Shown: positions 33,098 through 44,720, counted from the stretch's first letter. The stretch: 64,000 bases of DNA from Symbiodinium natans (GCA_905221605.1 CAJNDS010002146.1:1268906-1332905), one strand, 5' to 3'. Made by a program: numbers and translations. Notes: generated by a model not told the origin, from the sequence alone.

Positions 33098-33606
33098 CAG
33101 TAAAACCACTGTATAAGAAACCACTGTTTAAGAAACTGAGCTTCTAGACCCGGGAATATTGGTCGATTTGCGGTTGCCTTCTAGCTAAGAAACTTAGGGT
33201 ACCCTAGTGTTTTGGGGTCAGTTTCTAAAAAAATCCTGCCCGCAACACCCCCCGGGTCTGACTGCCCCGCGCCTGCGGCCTGACCCTACCCCAAAAACGC
33301 GCGGGAGTCACATTCTAGAGGTTTTCAGCCCTGAAACGCTCTAAAACGTGACTCCCCCGCGCCTGCGGCCTGACCCTACTACGTACCCCAAACGCGGCGG
33401 GAGTCACATTCGGGAACCCTTCCCACCACCACCATTCCTGGAACATGGGTTTGGCCTAGTGGTATAGCGTACTCCCTTAAGAAATTAGTTTAGAAACCAA
33501 GCCTACCCTAGGCTCAAACCCCCCCGGGTACATGGGTAATGGAAACTAAGAAACTTAGGGTACCCCTATCGCCGGAAAACCGTTTTCTTGTACAGCGTTT
33601 TTACTG
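33098..33606. mobile_element. 509-bp pogo/Emigrant-like non-autonomous element with TA target duplication
   Basis: Starts CAGTAAAACCACTGTATAAG and ends in the inverse of CAGTAAAAACGCTGTACAAG; TA lies on each side (33096-33097, 33607-33608). CAGTAAAACC with TA duplication is, from memory, the terminus of plant Emigrant/Lemi1-type pogo elements. Inside are a 20-bp direct repeat CTAAGAAACTTAGGGTACCC (about 33185 and 33546), an approximately 85-bp tandem duplication centred on GCGCCTGCGGCCTGACCCTA (about 33277 and 33358) and a tRNA-like segment. No transposase reading frame. Confidence 0.8.
33446..33535 (+). other. tRNA-like segment (A and B box) inside the pogo-like element
   Basis: TGGCCTAGTGG (33452-33462) fits the pol III A-box pattern TRGCNNAGYNGG, and GGCTCAAACCC (33511-33521) is one base from the B-box pattern GGTTCRANNCC. 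Spacing of 59 nt fits a tRNA with a long variable arm (Ser/Leu type). A closed acceptor stem could not be found, so this is a tRNA relic or SINE-like promoter and not a working tRNA gene. Confidence 0.4.
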
Positions 33607-33884
33607 TAAGATAATATAAAAAAACAATAAACATCAAATATTCGAATAGAATGGTTAGAAGAATTCTATGCGAATATAACACTATTACAACAATATGCAT
33701 GCCTTTCCCTGAAAAACAACCGCCCGACTGCCCTGAACCCATAGCCCGGAAGGTGTGTGGGTCAACTGGGTTCTGGAATGGCCCGTGGGGCTCCTATGTA
33801 CACAGCCGCGTGGTGAGCCCCGCCACCCACTTCGGGGTGCAGGGCACGGATCTCCGCTATGTGCGCATATGTACGGGTAGCTCC

Positions 33885-33990
33885 CCAAAAAATTGGGGGG
33901 GGGGGGGGGGGGGGGGGGGGATTCATCAGATGAAGCAAATAAAGTACAATCCCTTGTACAGCCACCCCCCCCCAATTTGGGGAAACCCCC
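33885..33990. repeat. Poly-G / poly-C inverted repeat
   Basis: TCCCCAAAAAATTGGGGGGG (with a long G run to about 33920) is inverted by CCCCCCCCCAATTTGGGGAAA at 33964-33984, with a 45-nt spacer. It may be a small element related to the poly-G families. Confidence 0.7.
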
Positions 33991-34090
33991 ATGTGCCACA
34001 TGGGAACTTGTGCCAACAAAGACGGCCATCATCAATGATCTTTGTTACCTGGTGTGGCAACGGTCCACTCTGCTGCATCGAACTACCCTA

Positions 34091-34225
34091 AACCCTGAAC
34101 CCCAAACCCCAAACCCCAAACCCTAAAACCTTAAAACCTTAAAACCCTAAAACCCTAAAACCTTAAAACCCTAAAACCTTAAAACCCTAAAACCTTAAAA
34201 CCCTCAAACCCTAAAAGACCGTAAC
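34091..34225 (-). repeat. Variant telomeric run with CCTTAAAA units
   Basis: CCCTAAAA, CCTTAAAA and CCCCAAA units alternate; CCTTAAAACCCTAAAA behaves as a 16-bp dimer for several cycles. Confidence 0.85.
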
Positions 34226-35809
34226 CCTAAACACCGAAAGGCCCTATAATGAACAGATCCCGGGCCTGGGCCTCGCAAACCCTGAGACGCTCAACCTCGA
34301 ACTGACTCTTTAGGGTTTAGGGTTTAGGGTTTAGGGTTTAGGGTTTAGGGTTTAGGGTTTAGGGTTTAGCACTCTGCAGGTTGTTGGGGTCTAAGGCTTT
34401 ATCGGATTGGGTTTGGGGGTTTTTGGTTTAGGGTTTGGGGTTTAGGGTTTAGGGTTTACGGATTAGGGTTTGGGGTTTGGGGGTTTTTGGTTTAGGGTTT
34501 AGGGTTTAGGGTTTGGGGTTTGGGGGTTGGGGGTTAGGGGTTGGGGTTTGGGGTTTAGGGTTTGGGGTTTGGGGTTTGGGGCCTCGGGGATTTAGGGTCG
34601 GGCTGAGGTCGAGTGTTTGCTCTAACAAGAAATTGGAGTGTGGGGGTGGGGTTTTTGGGGACTGCTATACACCCTCCTGAAACCTTAAGGCTCTGAATCT
34701 GAATGACCCTGAGCCCTGCACCCCAAATAGAAGCAAACAAGGCCTCGACAATGATGACCATTGGAAGGAATGATAAACTCGGGTTTCTTGTCTGATCTCA
34801 GGTTGGGGAATGCGGTGTTTTTGGGCCCAGCTAGACCCTGAACTCCGAGCTAACAGTAACAAGCATCGAAAGGTGTGATGAACCTTAAACGCAAACCCTT
34901 TTTCCCTAAACCGTACACCCCTAAACCCTAAACCCTAAACCCTAAACCCTAAACCCCAAAAACCCCCTCTTCCCAAACCCTCGACAGGCCCTCAAGATGA
35001 GACTTAGTTGTGCGTAGAAGCGGATTGTATCTTTCCCCCCCCCCCCATCCCCGCCCTAAACCCTGAACCCTAAACCCTAAACCCTAAACCCTGAACCCTA
35101 AACCCTAAACCCTAATCCCTAAACCCGGGTTTAGGGTCTAGGAATTTTGGGTTTTGGGGCCCCTACACCTCCAAAAAAGGACACAAGCCACCTGGCTCCA
35201 GGCTCCCTCTGTTTTCTCCTGAAACTGATAAGCCTTTAAGCCCCTAAACCTAAACGCCAAGACTCAAAATCCTAACCCCTAAACCCTAAACCCTTAACCC
35301 TAAACCCTAAGGCCCAGGGCCTCGCGAGAAGTCCTCTCCGTTCAGAGGCTTCCTTGGGACAGGGATTGTCAGGTTAACAGGTTCAGGTTTAATAGGGCTT
35401 AAGGTATAAGTTTAGGGTTTAGGGTTTAGGGTTTAGGGTTTAGGGTTTAGGGTTTAGGGTGCAGCGTTGAGTTTAGGAGACACAACCTCATATCCTACAA
35501 GCTCTAGGCAACTGAAAACTGAAAATCCCATAAGCCCTAAATTGGGTTGAGGCTGTAAAGGTTTGGGGTTTACAGGGTTCAGGACCCATAGCGCTAAGAG
35601 GGCGGCACCCTAAACCCCAAACCCCAAACCCCAAACCCTAAACCCTAAATCCGCCAAAAAGGTAAAAGATTGGAATCCCTATACTACCCTTACAAGAAAG
35701 AATATGCATTTTTCTTTGGGGGGGGGGGGGGTAAGCAACTGGTAGCCCCATAAACCCTAAACCCTACACCCCAAACTCACCCACTTTTTTTTTTTTTTGG
35801 GGGGGGGGG

Positions 35810-35840
35810 GAGTTTTTGCAAATGGTAGCCGCAAAAACTC
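35810..35840. repeat. Small perfect hairpin
   Basis: GAGTTTTTGC (35810-35819) and GCAAAAACTC (35831-35840) pair perfectly around an 11-nt loop, directly after a T-run and G-run. Confidence 0.8.
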
Positions 35841-36431
35841 TACCAACTGAACCCTAAACCCTAAACCCTAAAACCTAAACTCGCCCCAGGCGTCAAGCTC
35901 ATCTCGAAGAGGTCGAAGGGCGCCACAACAGCTCCATGGCTGCCTGCCAAACGGAAAACTTACCTCTGGAGTAGACCCAGGAAAAAAAGTATAAACTTTT
36001 TAGGTATAAGTAGCTGTAATGGGAACCCTAAACCAAAAAAAGTATTAAAGTATAGTACTCCAAAGCCCAGAAAAGGTTTCAAGGGGCCCTTGGTCTGGTT
36101 TCTAAGGGTTTTGAGGGGTTTAGGGTTTAGGGTTTAGGGTTTAGGGTTTAGGGTTTAGGGTTTGGGGTTTGGGGTTTAGGGTTTAGGGTTTAGTATGTTT
36201 AGGGTTTGGGGTTTAGGGTTTGGGGTTTTGGGGTTTGGGGTTTATTTGCTTTTAGGGGTTTTGTGTTGTTGGGGTTTCTAGGGTTAGGGCTGTGGGTGTC
36301 CAGGGTTGAGGTTTACAGGGCTTCGAGTGTCGTTGGTTCGGGGCTTCAGGTTTCAGAGCAGTTTGCGTCGGGGGCCCAGTGCCAGGTTGATCCAGCTTCA
36401 TGCCCCGGAAATCTACAGGGCTTCACTATGG

Positions 36432-36544
36432 CTAGGCTGCCCAGTAACCTAGGCTTAAAAAGGGTGCCCTTTTTTGCTTAAAGGGGTTTATAAGGGAACC
36501 TAAACCCCCCAAAAAGGGAATAAGGGTACTACTGGGCATCCTAG
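36432..36544 (+). mobile_element. Family A MITE, intact reference copy
   Basis: Left CTAGGCTGCCCAGTAACC, right ACTACTGGGCATCCTAG, inverted over about 17 bp. The 113-bp element contains AAAAAGGGTGCCCTTTTTTG and GGGAACCTAAACCCCCC. CTAG sits at both outer edges, either the last bases of the termini or a target duplication. Confidence 0.8.
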
Positions 36545-37422
36545 ATAGATACACTCATCAATAATCACAGCAAAATAGCCTCTGTTTTGTGATGTTATAC
36601 CTTAGGGTTTAGGTGGATTTAGGAAGTGCAAGGCTCGCGTGCGCTTGCGGAATTGGGGCCTACGGTGTGGGCGTTTGAGGGCTCAGGGTGTAGCGATGCG
36701 AAGGGAAGTGTAGTAATAATGCGCAAACTATTGTGCTTCAGGCTGCGCGCGCACACACACACACACCCAAACCCGAAACCGCAATCCCTGTAAAACACAC
36801 AGCCCCAAAACACAAAAGCACAAGTTTTAATGCCTCACCTCTCCACCCCACACCATAAACCCTAAACCCTAAACCCCTACTCTCTAAACACCAAAATCCC
36901 CAAAATCCCTAAACGCTAAACTCTAAACCCTAAACCCTAAACTCTTTCCGCAGCTCTCTTCTTGCCGAGGGCCGCACCGAAACGATAGACCAAGTCGTTG
37001 GGATAGGCGGGGGGCGGCGTCTCGCTCCGTGCCTCCCCAAGTTACCCAATTTACTCGGTTTAGGGTTTAGGGTTTAGGGCTTAGGGTTTAGGGTTTAGGG
37101 TTCAGGGTTCAGGGTTCAGGGTTTGGGGTTTGGGGTTTCCTTAAACCAGGCTGAAAAAAGACCTTGCGACCTGAGCGGTAGCACTAGACCCCAAAAGGAG
37201 CACCCCATCGACTAGGGGATCTGGGCAAGGAGAAGAACAACCCCAAACCGGAACTGGGGAACAAACCCTATACTAGTTCATGGTTGGGAAAATATGAAAA
37301 TTTAATTGTCGATTCCTTACTGGGTTTAAGTATCCTAAAAAATGTAAAATGGTACCCAACTATGACAAAGTATATACGCCCTTCAACCCTCCAAGGGCTT
37401 CACAACTTCAGGAAGCCTTGCC

Positions 37423-37500
37423 GAAACCCGAAACCCGAAACCCGAAACCCGAAACCCGAAACCCGAAACCCGAAACCCGAAACCCGAAACCCGAAACCCT
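37423..37500 (-). repeat. Variant telomeric array (CCCGAAA)n
   Basis: About eleven perfect CCCGAAA units, followed directly by four canonical CCCTAAA units. A single-base variant amplified as a clean block. Confidence 0.95.
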
Positions 37501-38347
37501 AAACCCTAAACCCTAAACCCTAAAGCCTAAAACCTAAAAACCCTAACCCCAAACGCCCCCAAACTCTGCAGCCAAAACTCATCCCATCCCCGAAAGAAAC
37601 TCTGAGCGCCCCAGCCTGGCGAGCTTTACGCCTTGGCTTGGGCGGCGCCTGTGCAACATTGGAATGGTTAAGGGTTTAGGGTTTAGGGTTTAGGGTTTAG
37701 GGTTTAGGGTTTAGGGTTTAGGGCTTAGGCCTCAGGGTTTAGGGTTTAGGATTTAAGTCCGAGCCTCTAGGCCCACCTTAAGCCTTCCAAGCCCAAATGA
37801 GCCAAACCTCGGCCCGGATCCCGAAACTATCCTAAGCCTGTAATCAGCGGGTCTTGTTCGCACGCGCGCGGCGCGCGTGAGTTAAACCCAGACCCTAAGC
37901 CCTAAACCCTGAACCCTGAAACCCTAAAACCCCTTAAACCCTAAAACCCTAAACCCCAGACCCTAAACCCTAGAGGCTTTCAAGTGTAACATTTAAAGCA
38001 CTCCGCACACTCGCAGTTGAGGGGCAACCCTCGTCGGTCTTCTTGCTCCCCCCCCCCCCCCGAACCCTAAAACCCCTAAAACCTCTAAACCTCCTAAACC
38101 CCACAACCCCCTATACCCCCTAAACCCCTAAACCTCCCAAACCCCCCTAAACCCCCCTAAACCCCGCTAAACCCTCAACCGAACCCCGCCGCGTCAGCGC
38201 AGCTCTTCGAGCGGACAAGCCCACTGTCACGACGTAGCTCCTGGGGCCACTGGCACATGCGCGCGTATTAACATATGCATGCATACACAAATAAACAAGT
38301 ACAAACCAGAAAAAGGCAAGTTAATAAAGAACAAAAATATCTCCAAC

Positions 38348-38440
38348 CCCAAGAGTCACCTCGGAACAAAAAGGGTGCCCTTTTGGTTTAAAAGGGGCCT
38401 GTAAGGGAACCTAAACCCCCCCTACTCTGGGGTCTAAAAA
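38348..38440 (+). mobile_element. Family A-related fragment
   Basis: 'gtcacctcggaacaaaaagggtgcccttttggtttaaaaggggcctgtaagggaacctaaaccccc' matches the family A core, but the right terminus is not recognisable. Confidence 0.5.
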
Positions 38441-38820
38441 GTTTAGTATTCGACTACGTAAACCCAAAACCCTAAACCCTGAGCCCTAAACCTAAACCCT
38501 AAACCCTAAACCCTGATGTTCAAGATCCACAGAGCAAAGCAATGCGCTTGAGAATTCTTCAGGTGCAGTGTCCTCGCGCCACTCGCGGCTATGCTCCCCA
38601 CCTCGGCTGCGCCATACATCCTAAACCCCCGAAACCCTAGATAGCCCCAAACCCTAAACCCTAAACCCTAAGCCCTAAAAACCCGAAACAATGTGTTCGG
38701 GTAAAGGGTCCTTGAGGTTCCGGCGGCTCGGAGCTTGGGAATTTCGGGCACACCCGAACCGGACCGCGACCCCCCAAGCCAGAGAATAGGGCCTAGCCGC
38801 TTATAGGGTTCAGGGCTTTG

Positions 38821-39045
38821 GGGGTTTGCAGGATTTAGGGTTTAGGGCTCATGGTTTAGGGCTTAGGGGTTTGCAGGATTTGGGGTTTAGGGTTCATGGT
38901 TTAGGGCTTAGGGGTTTGCAGGATTTAGGGTTTAGGGTTCATGGTTTAGGGCTTAGGGGTTTGCAGGGTTTAGGGTTTAGGGTTCATGGTTTAGGGCTTA
39001 GGGGTTTGCAGGGTTTAGGGTTTGGGTTTAGGGTTTAGGGTCTAG
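38821..39045 (+). repeat. 45-bp tandem repeat, five copies
   Basis: GGGGTTTGCAGG starts at 38821, 38866, 38911, 38956 and 39001, an exact 45-bp period. Each unit holds TTTAGGGTTCATGGTTTAGG and a GGGCTTA. As 45 is divisible by three, a 70-codon frame runs through it with a 15-residue repeat; this is a consequence of the repeat and not evidence of a gene. Confidence 0.95.
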
Positions 39046-39410
39046 GGTTTAGGGTTTAGGGTTTAGGGTTCAGGGTTTAGGGCTTTGCAGGTTTCAGGGT
39101 TTAGGGTTTAGAGAGCTCAAAGGACAGCCAGTGGGCCAACAGCAGCGGCAGCTCCATGGCCGGGCTCATAGAGGCGGCTGACGACCTGCCGGGAGGCATT
39201 CTACTGGATCTTGGGGTTTAGGGTTTAGGGTTTGGGGGTTTGGGGGTTTGGGGTTTGGGGGTTTGGGGCTTGGGGTGCAGGCGGCTGGAGATCGACCACT
39301 GTTGCGGGGTCTAGGGTCTAGGGTCTAGGGTTTAGGGTTTAGGGGTTTAGGGGTTTAGGGTTTAGGATTTCGGGTTTCGGGTTTCGGGTTTAGGGTTAGG
39401 GGAATTAGGT

Positions 39411-39473
39411 GCCTTACGGTTACGTATAAGGTACCTCATTCCCAGACTTCCTACCAAGAGCCAGAGGTATTTA
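39411..39473 (+). mobile_element. Family J fragment abutting telomeric repeat
   Basis: The right half GGTACCTCATTCCC...CCTACCAAGAGCCAG matches the right end of the J element at 11107; the left terminus is missing where a TTTAGGG block ends. Confidence 0.5.
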
Positions 39474-40720
39474 GGGTTCAGGAATCTGGCGGGTTTAGGG
39501 TTGAGGGCCTGGATTTTGGAGTGCGGAGTCGCGGGTTCAGGAGTTAGGGGGTTGAGGGGTTGAGGGTTGAGGCTTGGGGATTAAAGGGCTTCGGGGCTAG
39601 AACGGTTGAGGTTGAGGTTGAGGCTGGCTCAGGGTGAAGGGATTCACACCTCGGGGTTTCTGGAATTCCTGTATGGGGGTCTTAGCACTCGGGACATTAG
39701 GGACACGGGCGAAGGACCTAGGGCGCGAGAGATGAAGCAAGAGCTTTGAGCTTTGGGTTTTTTAGGATTTAGAGCTTGATGCTTTTCGAGGTTTAGATTT
39801 CGCGTAGCCTGTAGGGTGTCCCGTCTTCCTCGCTTGGCTTGCAAGTGTGGGTTCGGGCGCAGGCTTCTGAACGTTTCAGGGCTTTTCGGGTGTTTCATGG
39901 GGCCCTCGACTAAACCCCAACCAGCCAGTCTTTAGATGTCAGAAGTTTCAACCAGAAAAACAGTGTCTCGATAAACAACATTCGAAGAAGTAATATCTTC
40001 ACAGATGCTTGCGGAGCGGATTTGGCTAGCTGGGCTCTTAAGCAAGGAGTCGATCGACAATCTGTATAGGGAGTCGGGTGTGGGGCTTTCGGGTTCGCTC
40101 TCACTGTAAATCCTGGATCGCCGGCCGCCCCCACCCCCGCCCCAAACCCTAAGCCCCAAACCCTGAACCCTAAACCCTAAGCCCTAAGCCCTAAGCCCTA
40201 AGCCCTAAACCGTAAACCCTAAAACCCTAAACCTTCAACCCTAACCCCCAAACCCTGAGCATGTTTCGGCTCTGATTCGGAGATCGACACTGCCTGGCAG
40301 GAAGGCGGCCCTCGCTGGAGATCGACCCACTGTTTCGGGTCCAGGGTCCAGGGTCCAGGTCCAGGGTCCAGGGTCTAGGGTTTAAGGGTTTCGGGTTTCG
40401 GGTTTAGGGTTTAGCGTCTATAGACCCTATAGGGCTTCGGGTTGAGGGCTATCCAGGCCACATGTCAAAAGGGTTCCATCAGCGCGCTCGGCACCGCCAA
40501 CAGGAACTTCAAATGAACCATCGATGGGGCCGCCATGAGCAGAACAAGTTTTCTGCTGGCTTTGACCCCGGCTCTTGAACCTTAGGAGGCTTGAAACAAC
40601 TGCCAGCTGAGGCCGCGACGCAAGTTTCTGAACTTCAACTTCGCGACAGCGCCAGAAATCCACATTTCCAAAGCCTCAACCCTATCTCTGAATCCTTGGG
40701 CTACCTTCGGGGACCCAGAT

Positions 40721-40835
40721 CCCTAGGGGTCCATGTACCCACAGAGGACAGATTTGGTGCCCGAAAAAGCTACTGTATGGGAACCCCTTTAAGGCCCAAG
40801 GATGTACTATCTAAATACATGGGCCCCTTGGGGAT
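40721..40835 (+). mobile_element. Family C MITE, empty-site copy
   Basis: Left CCCTAGGGGTCCATGTACCC, right ATACATGGGCCCCTTGGGG. The interior is continuous without a telomeric array and provides the reference for the filled copy at 11757. Just downstream TATACCCTC / GAGGGTATA (about 40855-40881) forms another small inverted repeat. Confidence 0.65.
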
Positions 40836-41197
40836 GACTCCTAAAATTGTGACCGTATACCCTCTACTACGAATCCCTTTGAGGGTATATGGCCAGTTTC
40901 TAAATTATGGCCCCTTTTTGGGTGCCCCAAAAGGGACCACCAAAAAGGAACACTCTGTTAGAGAAGTGACGATATGAACGATGAACACGAATTAGGGTTT
41001 AGGGTTTAGGGTCTAGGGTTTAGGGTTTAGGGTTTAGGGTTTAGGGCCGCTAAGCTAGTCCTGAGCCTAGAAGGGTCATGGCCCCAGCTGGCATGCCACG
41101 GACAGAAGTACTGACTCAAAGACTTCTCAAAGACCCCTCGGGCAAGGAGCAGGCCAAATGGAAGCATGGGGCTTGTACGCCATAATTAAGGCTATTT

Positions 41198-41281
41198 AGG
41201 TGGGTTTAGGGTTTAGGGTTTAGGGTTTAGGGTTTAGGGTTTAGGGTTTAGGGTTTAGGGTTTAGGGTTTAGGGTTTAGGG
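41198..41281 (+). repeat. Telomeric array flanked by a 15-bp direct repeat
   Basis: An array of about 11 TTTAGGG units has TAATTAAGGCTATTT on its left (41183-41197) and TAATTAAGGCCATTT on its right (41282-41296), 14 of 15 identical. The array thus looks inserted with a target-site-like duplication. A poly-G run follows at about 41299-41316. Confidence 0.85.
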
Positions 41282-43657
41282 TAATTAAGGCCATTTCGGG
41301 GGGGGGGGGGGGGGGACCTAGGGCGGGTAGTATAGAGGGGGGGTTAGTAGGGGAACCCATGAGTTTTTGGTTGAACGTTGAGGGCTTTGACAAGGACAGC
41401 TCCGGTAGGATATCTTATATAGTGCTTCACAAGGTCTATATTTTGGACTGCGGGGTACCGAAAAAAACTACACAACGGGCATATGGCATATGAGAAGATG
41501 CTTGCCGGACCTGGATGTATGAAAGAACAGACCCTAAATTTGCACTTGCAGTTTCGTGTTAAGGGTGCTGGTCCTGGGTTTGGGCGTTTAGGGTTTAGGG
41601 CTTAGGGCTTGAAATTAGGCTGAACTTGGGGGGGGGAGGAGTTATGGTTGAGGGTCCTTCAAACAGTCGAAACATTTCGCCAGATTTATTCTTCGTAAAA
41701 CCAGTCAGAGAAAAGGTTCACTTTCCCAAGGACCTGCCCTAGATATCCTGAATCCTATAGGCCACATGGATGCACATGGCTGCACATACGGGACTGGGTA
41801 GCCCTAAGCCCTAAACCCTAAACCCTAAACCCTAAACCCTGAACCCTAAACGTGTGCTCAGATGCCCCAGGGTGCCATACCAACGTGCAAAATTTTGCTG
41901 CTTGTGAGATCGAGTCTTTATTGCTGTCATCCCATAAAGGACCCTAAACCCCAAACCCCAAACCCCAGACCCCAAACCCTAAACCCTAAACCCCAAACCC
42001 TAAACCCTAAACCCAGAAGTGGGTGACCTAACGAAAAAGGACACCCCATACGTACACTCACCAATACTTGTAAGGACACCCATACAAGCACATAATAAAG
42101 ACACCGTCTCACAATACCCAGCTCGACGAACGGCTGAGTGTTTGGCGAACTCGAGCTGCATAGGGCTCAGATCACGCCTTGTTCGAAGGGTTTGGGTTTT
42201 AGCACTCTGGGCTTCTGGTTTGTTTGTAGGGGCTTAAACCCTAAACCCCAAGCCCCAAACCCGAAACCTCGGGGCATAGGGCTTCGAGCTTCTCGGACAT
42301 ATAGGGTTTATATGGCATTTATCCTAAACCCTAAACCCTAAACCCTAAACCCTAAACCCTAAACCCTAAACCCTAAACCCTAAATGGCTCATAGATTTGA
42401 GGCCCCGGCCCTAGCTCTTCTGCAAAGTGAGTCGACTCTCCAGAGCCCGAAATCCTAGACCCTAAACCCTAAACCCTAAACCCTAAACCCTAAACCCTAA
42501 ACCGCGAAACCCTTTCTTGGTCTAGGGTTCAGGCTTTTTGGTGCACGTGTCCTTCGCTTACTTTCGCCGCAAACCCCAAAGCACTATCCCCGCAGGTTTA
42601 GGGTTTAGGGTTGCGGGTTTAGGGTTCAGGTTTGGTGGACCTACAGGGAGCACGGTCCCTAAAGCTAGGCATTTAGCATTTAGGGTTTGGGGTTTGGGAT
42701 TTGGGGGTTAGGGTTTCGGGTTTCGGGTTTAAAATTTAGGGTTTAGGGTTAGGGTGACCTTACTTAGGGCACTGTGCCATCTGGAGAGATGAGGGACTTC
42801 GGAATGGCGAGCCTCGGCTGCTCTCACAGTCATGACGCCTTGGAAAGGCGAGGCCTTCGACATCGAACGTGGACCCAGTGCACACTGGGATGTCAGGAGG
42901 GAATGGCTCAAACGAGGGCCGATCTGCATCAAAAACTGGCGACCTTTGGCGTCTGCCACACAGTCATATTTCAAGTTTTTGGCGGTACAAAGTGGTAAAA
43001 TCAACTACAATTCAGGGTGAGTCCAGTTGCACCCACAAACTAAGCGTCTCTTTGTATGATTACAGTCCGGATGTCGCGTTAAGAGTTGCATTACAAGCAC
43101 CCTAAAGCCAACAATTCCCAACAGCCGAAAGGTTGGGTTTCAATTTCTCCAGAGGTAATTGGGGCCAAAAGGAGACTCCTGAGCCAAAACTAGAACTGAA
43201 CGGGTAAGAGGAGCCAAAAGGAAGAAGCACCGGAACGGGTGCCCCGCCGGAACGAAACGGAACACCGGATTGGAACCATTCATGCTGGCTGTTAGGTTGC
43301 ACAGCTGTGTTTAAGGCAGTACTGAGCCGCTTAGGGTTAGGGTTTCGGATTGAGGTTTAGGGTCAAACAAGAAGAAACTTCATGACTGTCTTCCGTCAAC
43401 CAAGGGTTGCCAGCTTTCACACATACGTAGGCGGCCCTGTCCGAGTGGATCTGGATCTAGGAAAACCATAAACCTAAACAGAATCGACATGCTCGACTTA
43501 GTCCTGGTAATGTTTCCGCAAAACAGCGCAGGCCCCAAACGCAAACCCCCGAAACGTACACGCTAAACCCAGAAACCCTAAACCTAAACCTTACACCCTG
43601 TACGTAGCCCTAAACCCTAAACCCTGTAACCCTAAACCCGAAACCCTATGTGGCCCT

Positions 43658-43733
43658 AAACCCTAAACCCTAAACCCTAAACCCTAAACCCTAAACCCTA
43701 AACCCTAAACCCTGAACCCTGAACCCTGAACCC
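43658..43733 (-). repeat. Interstitial telomeric array (CCCTAAA)n
   Basis: Eight or more perfect units followed by four CCCTGAA variant units at the right edge. Confidence 0.95.
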
Positions 43734-44132
43734 TGCCACTGCTCTTCACTTCAGTGCTCCTCCAGGAAGGTCTTAAGCTCGAAACCTAAACCCTAATCCA
43801 AACCTGTGTGCATGTTTTACGCCTAGGGTTTGGGTTTAGGATTTAGGGTTTAGGGTTTCGCAGCGCGACACATCCCTTGCCTTAGTACACTGAAAGTCGC
43901 CGCTTAGCAGCGCATGATGAAAAATGCAGAAGATGATGTCTCACACCCTAAACCCTAACCCCTGAACCCTGAACTCTAAACCCTAAACTTTATGCCTAAA
44001 CCACAGCGGTGGAAGTATATCCCAGATCCTGCGGCAGCGGCAGCAATCTTGTCTCCACAAACATAGGGTGGATACAAAACCAATGCCCCATGCGAAACGG
44101 CAGAACAGGTGAGCCATAGCCGACAATCCTTC

Positions 44133-44260
44133 GGCTTAGGGCTTAGGGCTTAGGGCTTAGGGCTTAGGGCTTAGGGCTTAGGGCTTAGGGCTTAGGGTTT
44201 AGGGTTTAGGGTTTAGGGTTTAGGGTTTAGGGTTTAGGGGTTAGGGTTTAGGGTTTTCTT
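44133..44260 (+). repeat. GGGCTTA variant array joined to TTTAGGG array
   Basis: About ten GGGCTTA units (44133-44200) turn abruptly into GGGTTTA units. The same variant forms a block at about 53549-53597. Confidence 0.95.
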
Positions 44261-44447
44261 GAATAGCTTCCCAAAAGTCACCCGATCTCAAGACCTAGCT
44301 GGTGCGGTACTCCCAGACCCAAACTCCTTTCGGGGGCAGCGGCCCAAAATGTACCAAAGGTGTGGCCAGGCTCTGAAAGGACAGTAGTTGTCGCTCATCG
44401 CAGCGGATGAAAATGATGTTTCGGCAGAGGGCATCCAACCCTACACC

Positions 44448-44541
44448 CTAAACCCTAAACCCTAAACCCTAAACCCTAAACCCTAAACCCTAAACCCTAA
44501 ACCCTAAACCCTAAACCCTAAACCCTAAACCCTAAACCCTC
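44448..44541 (-). repeat. Interstitial telomeric array (CCCTAAA)n
   Basis: About 13 perfect units with sharp edges. Confidence 0.95.
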
Positions 44542-44614
44542 CAGGACAGGAACGCCTCGAGCTCCAAGATGCGCGGCTTAAGGCGGTTTAGGGAACGGCG
44601 TTTGTCAAAATCAT

Positions 44615-44720
44615 GTGATGTAGGGTTTATATTTCTTGTACCCCCAAAAGGACACCCAATGTATACACTCACCAATATGAAAAAGGAACCACCAAAGACA
44701 GTAATATAACCCCTGCTTCA
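44615..44720 (+). repeat. Dispersed non-coding repeat, module of long family D
   Basis: 'cttgtacccccaaaaggacaccca ... tatacactcaccaatatgaaaaaggaacc ... cagtaatataacccctg' matches 23984-24095 within the long D copy, with fragments at 6734, 36549 and 42046. It has no terminal repeats of its own that I can see. Confidence 0.6.

Larger units (their letters stand above)
33610..40720. other. Telomeric mosaic, no gene seen
   Basis: Telomeric blocks at 34309-34368, 34420-34575 (mixed TTTGGGG), 34915-34955, 35055-35120, 35411-35461, 35615-35650, 36117-36230, 36855-36950, 37055-37125, 37673-37745, 38465-38513, 39215-39390 and 40140-40245. Poly-G 33895-33920, poly-C 35035-35046, poly-G 35717-35731 and 35799-35810. 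CA run 36751-36766. Frames up to 146 codons (33651-34091) cross homopolymers and telomeric DNA and are not credible genes. Confidence 0.65.

Noticed and set aside
33651-34091. 146-codon + frame
   Set aside because: It runs through a poly-G tract and its inverted poly-C partner, starts at the edge of a transposon and ends in telomeric DNA; no domain is visible.
38826-39038. 70-codon frame with a 15-residue repeat
   Set aside because: Period of 45 bp is divisible by three, so the repeat alone explains the open frame.
40591-40977. 128-codon + frame
   Set aside because: Its second half overlaps a family C MITE (40721-40835) with homologous non-coding copies elsewhere; no recognised domain.
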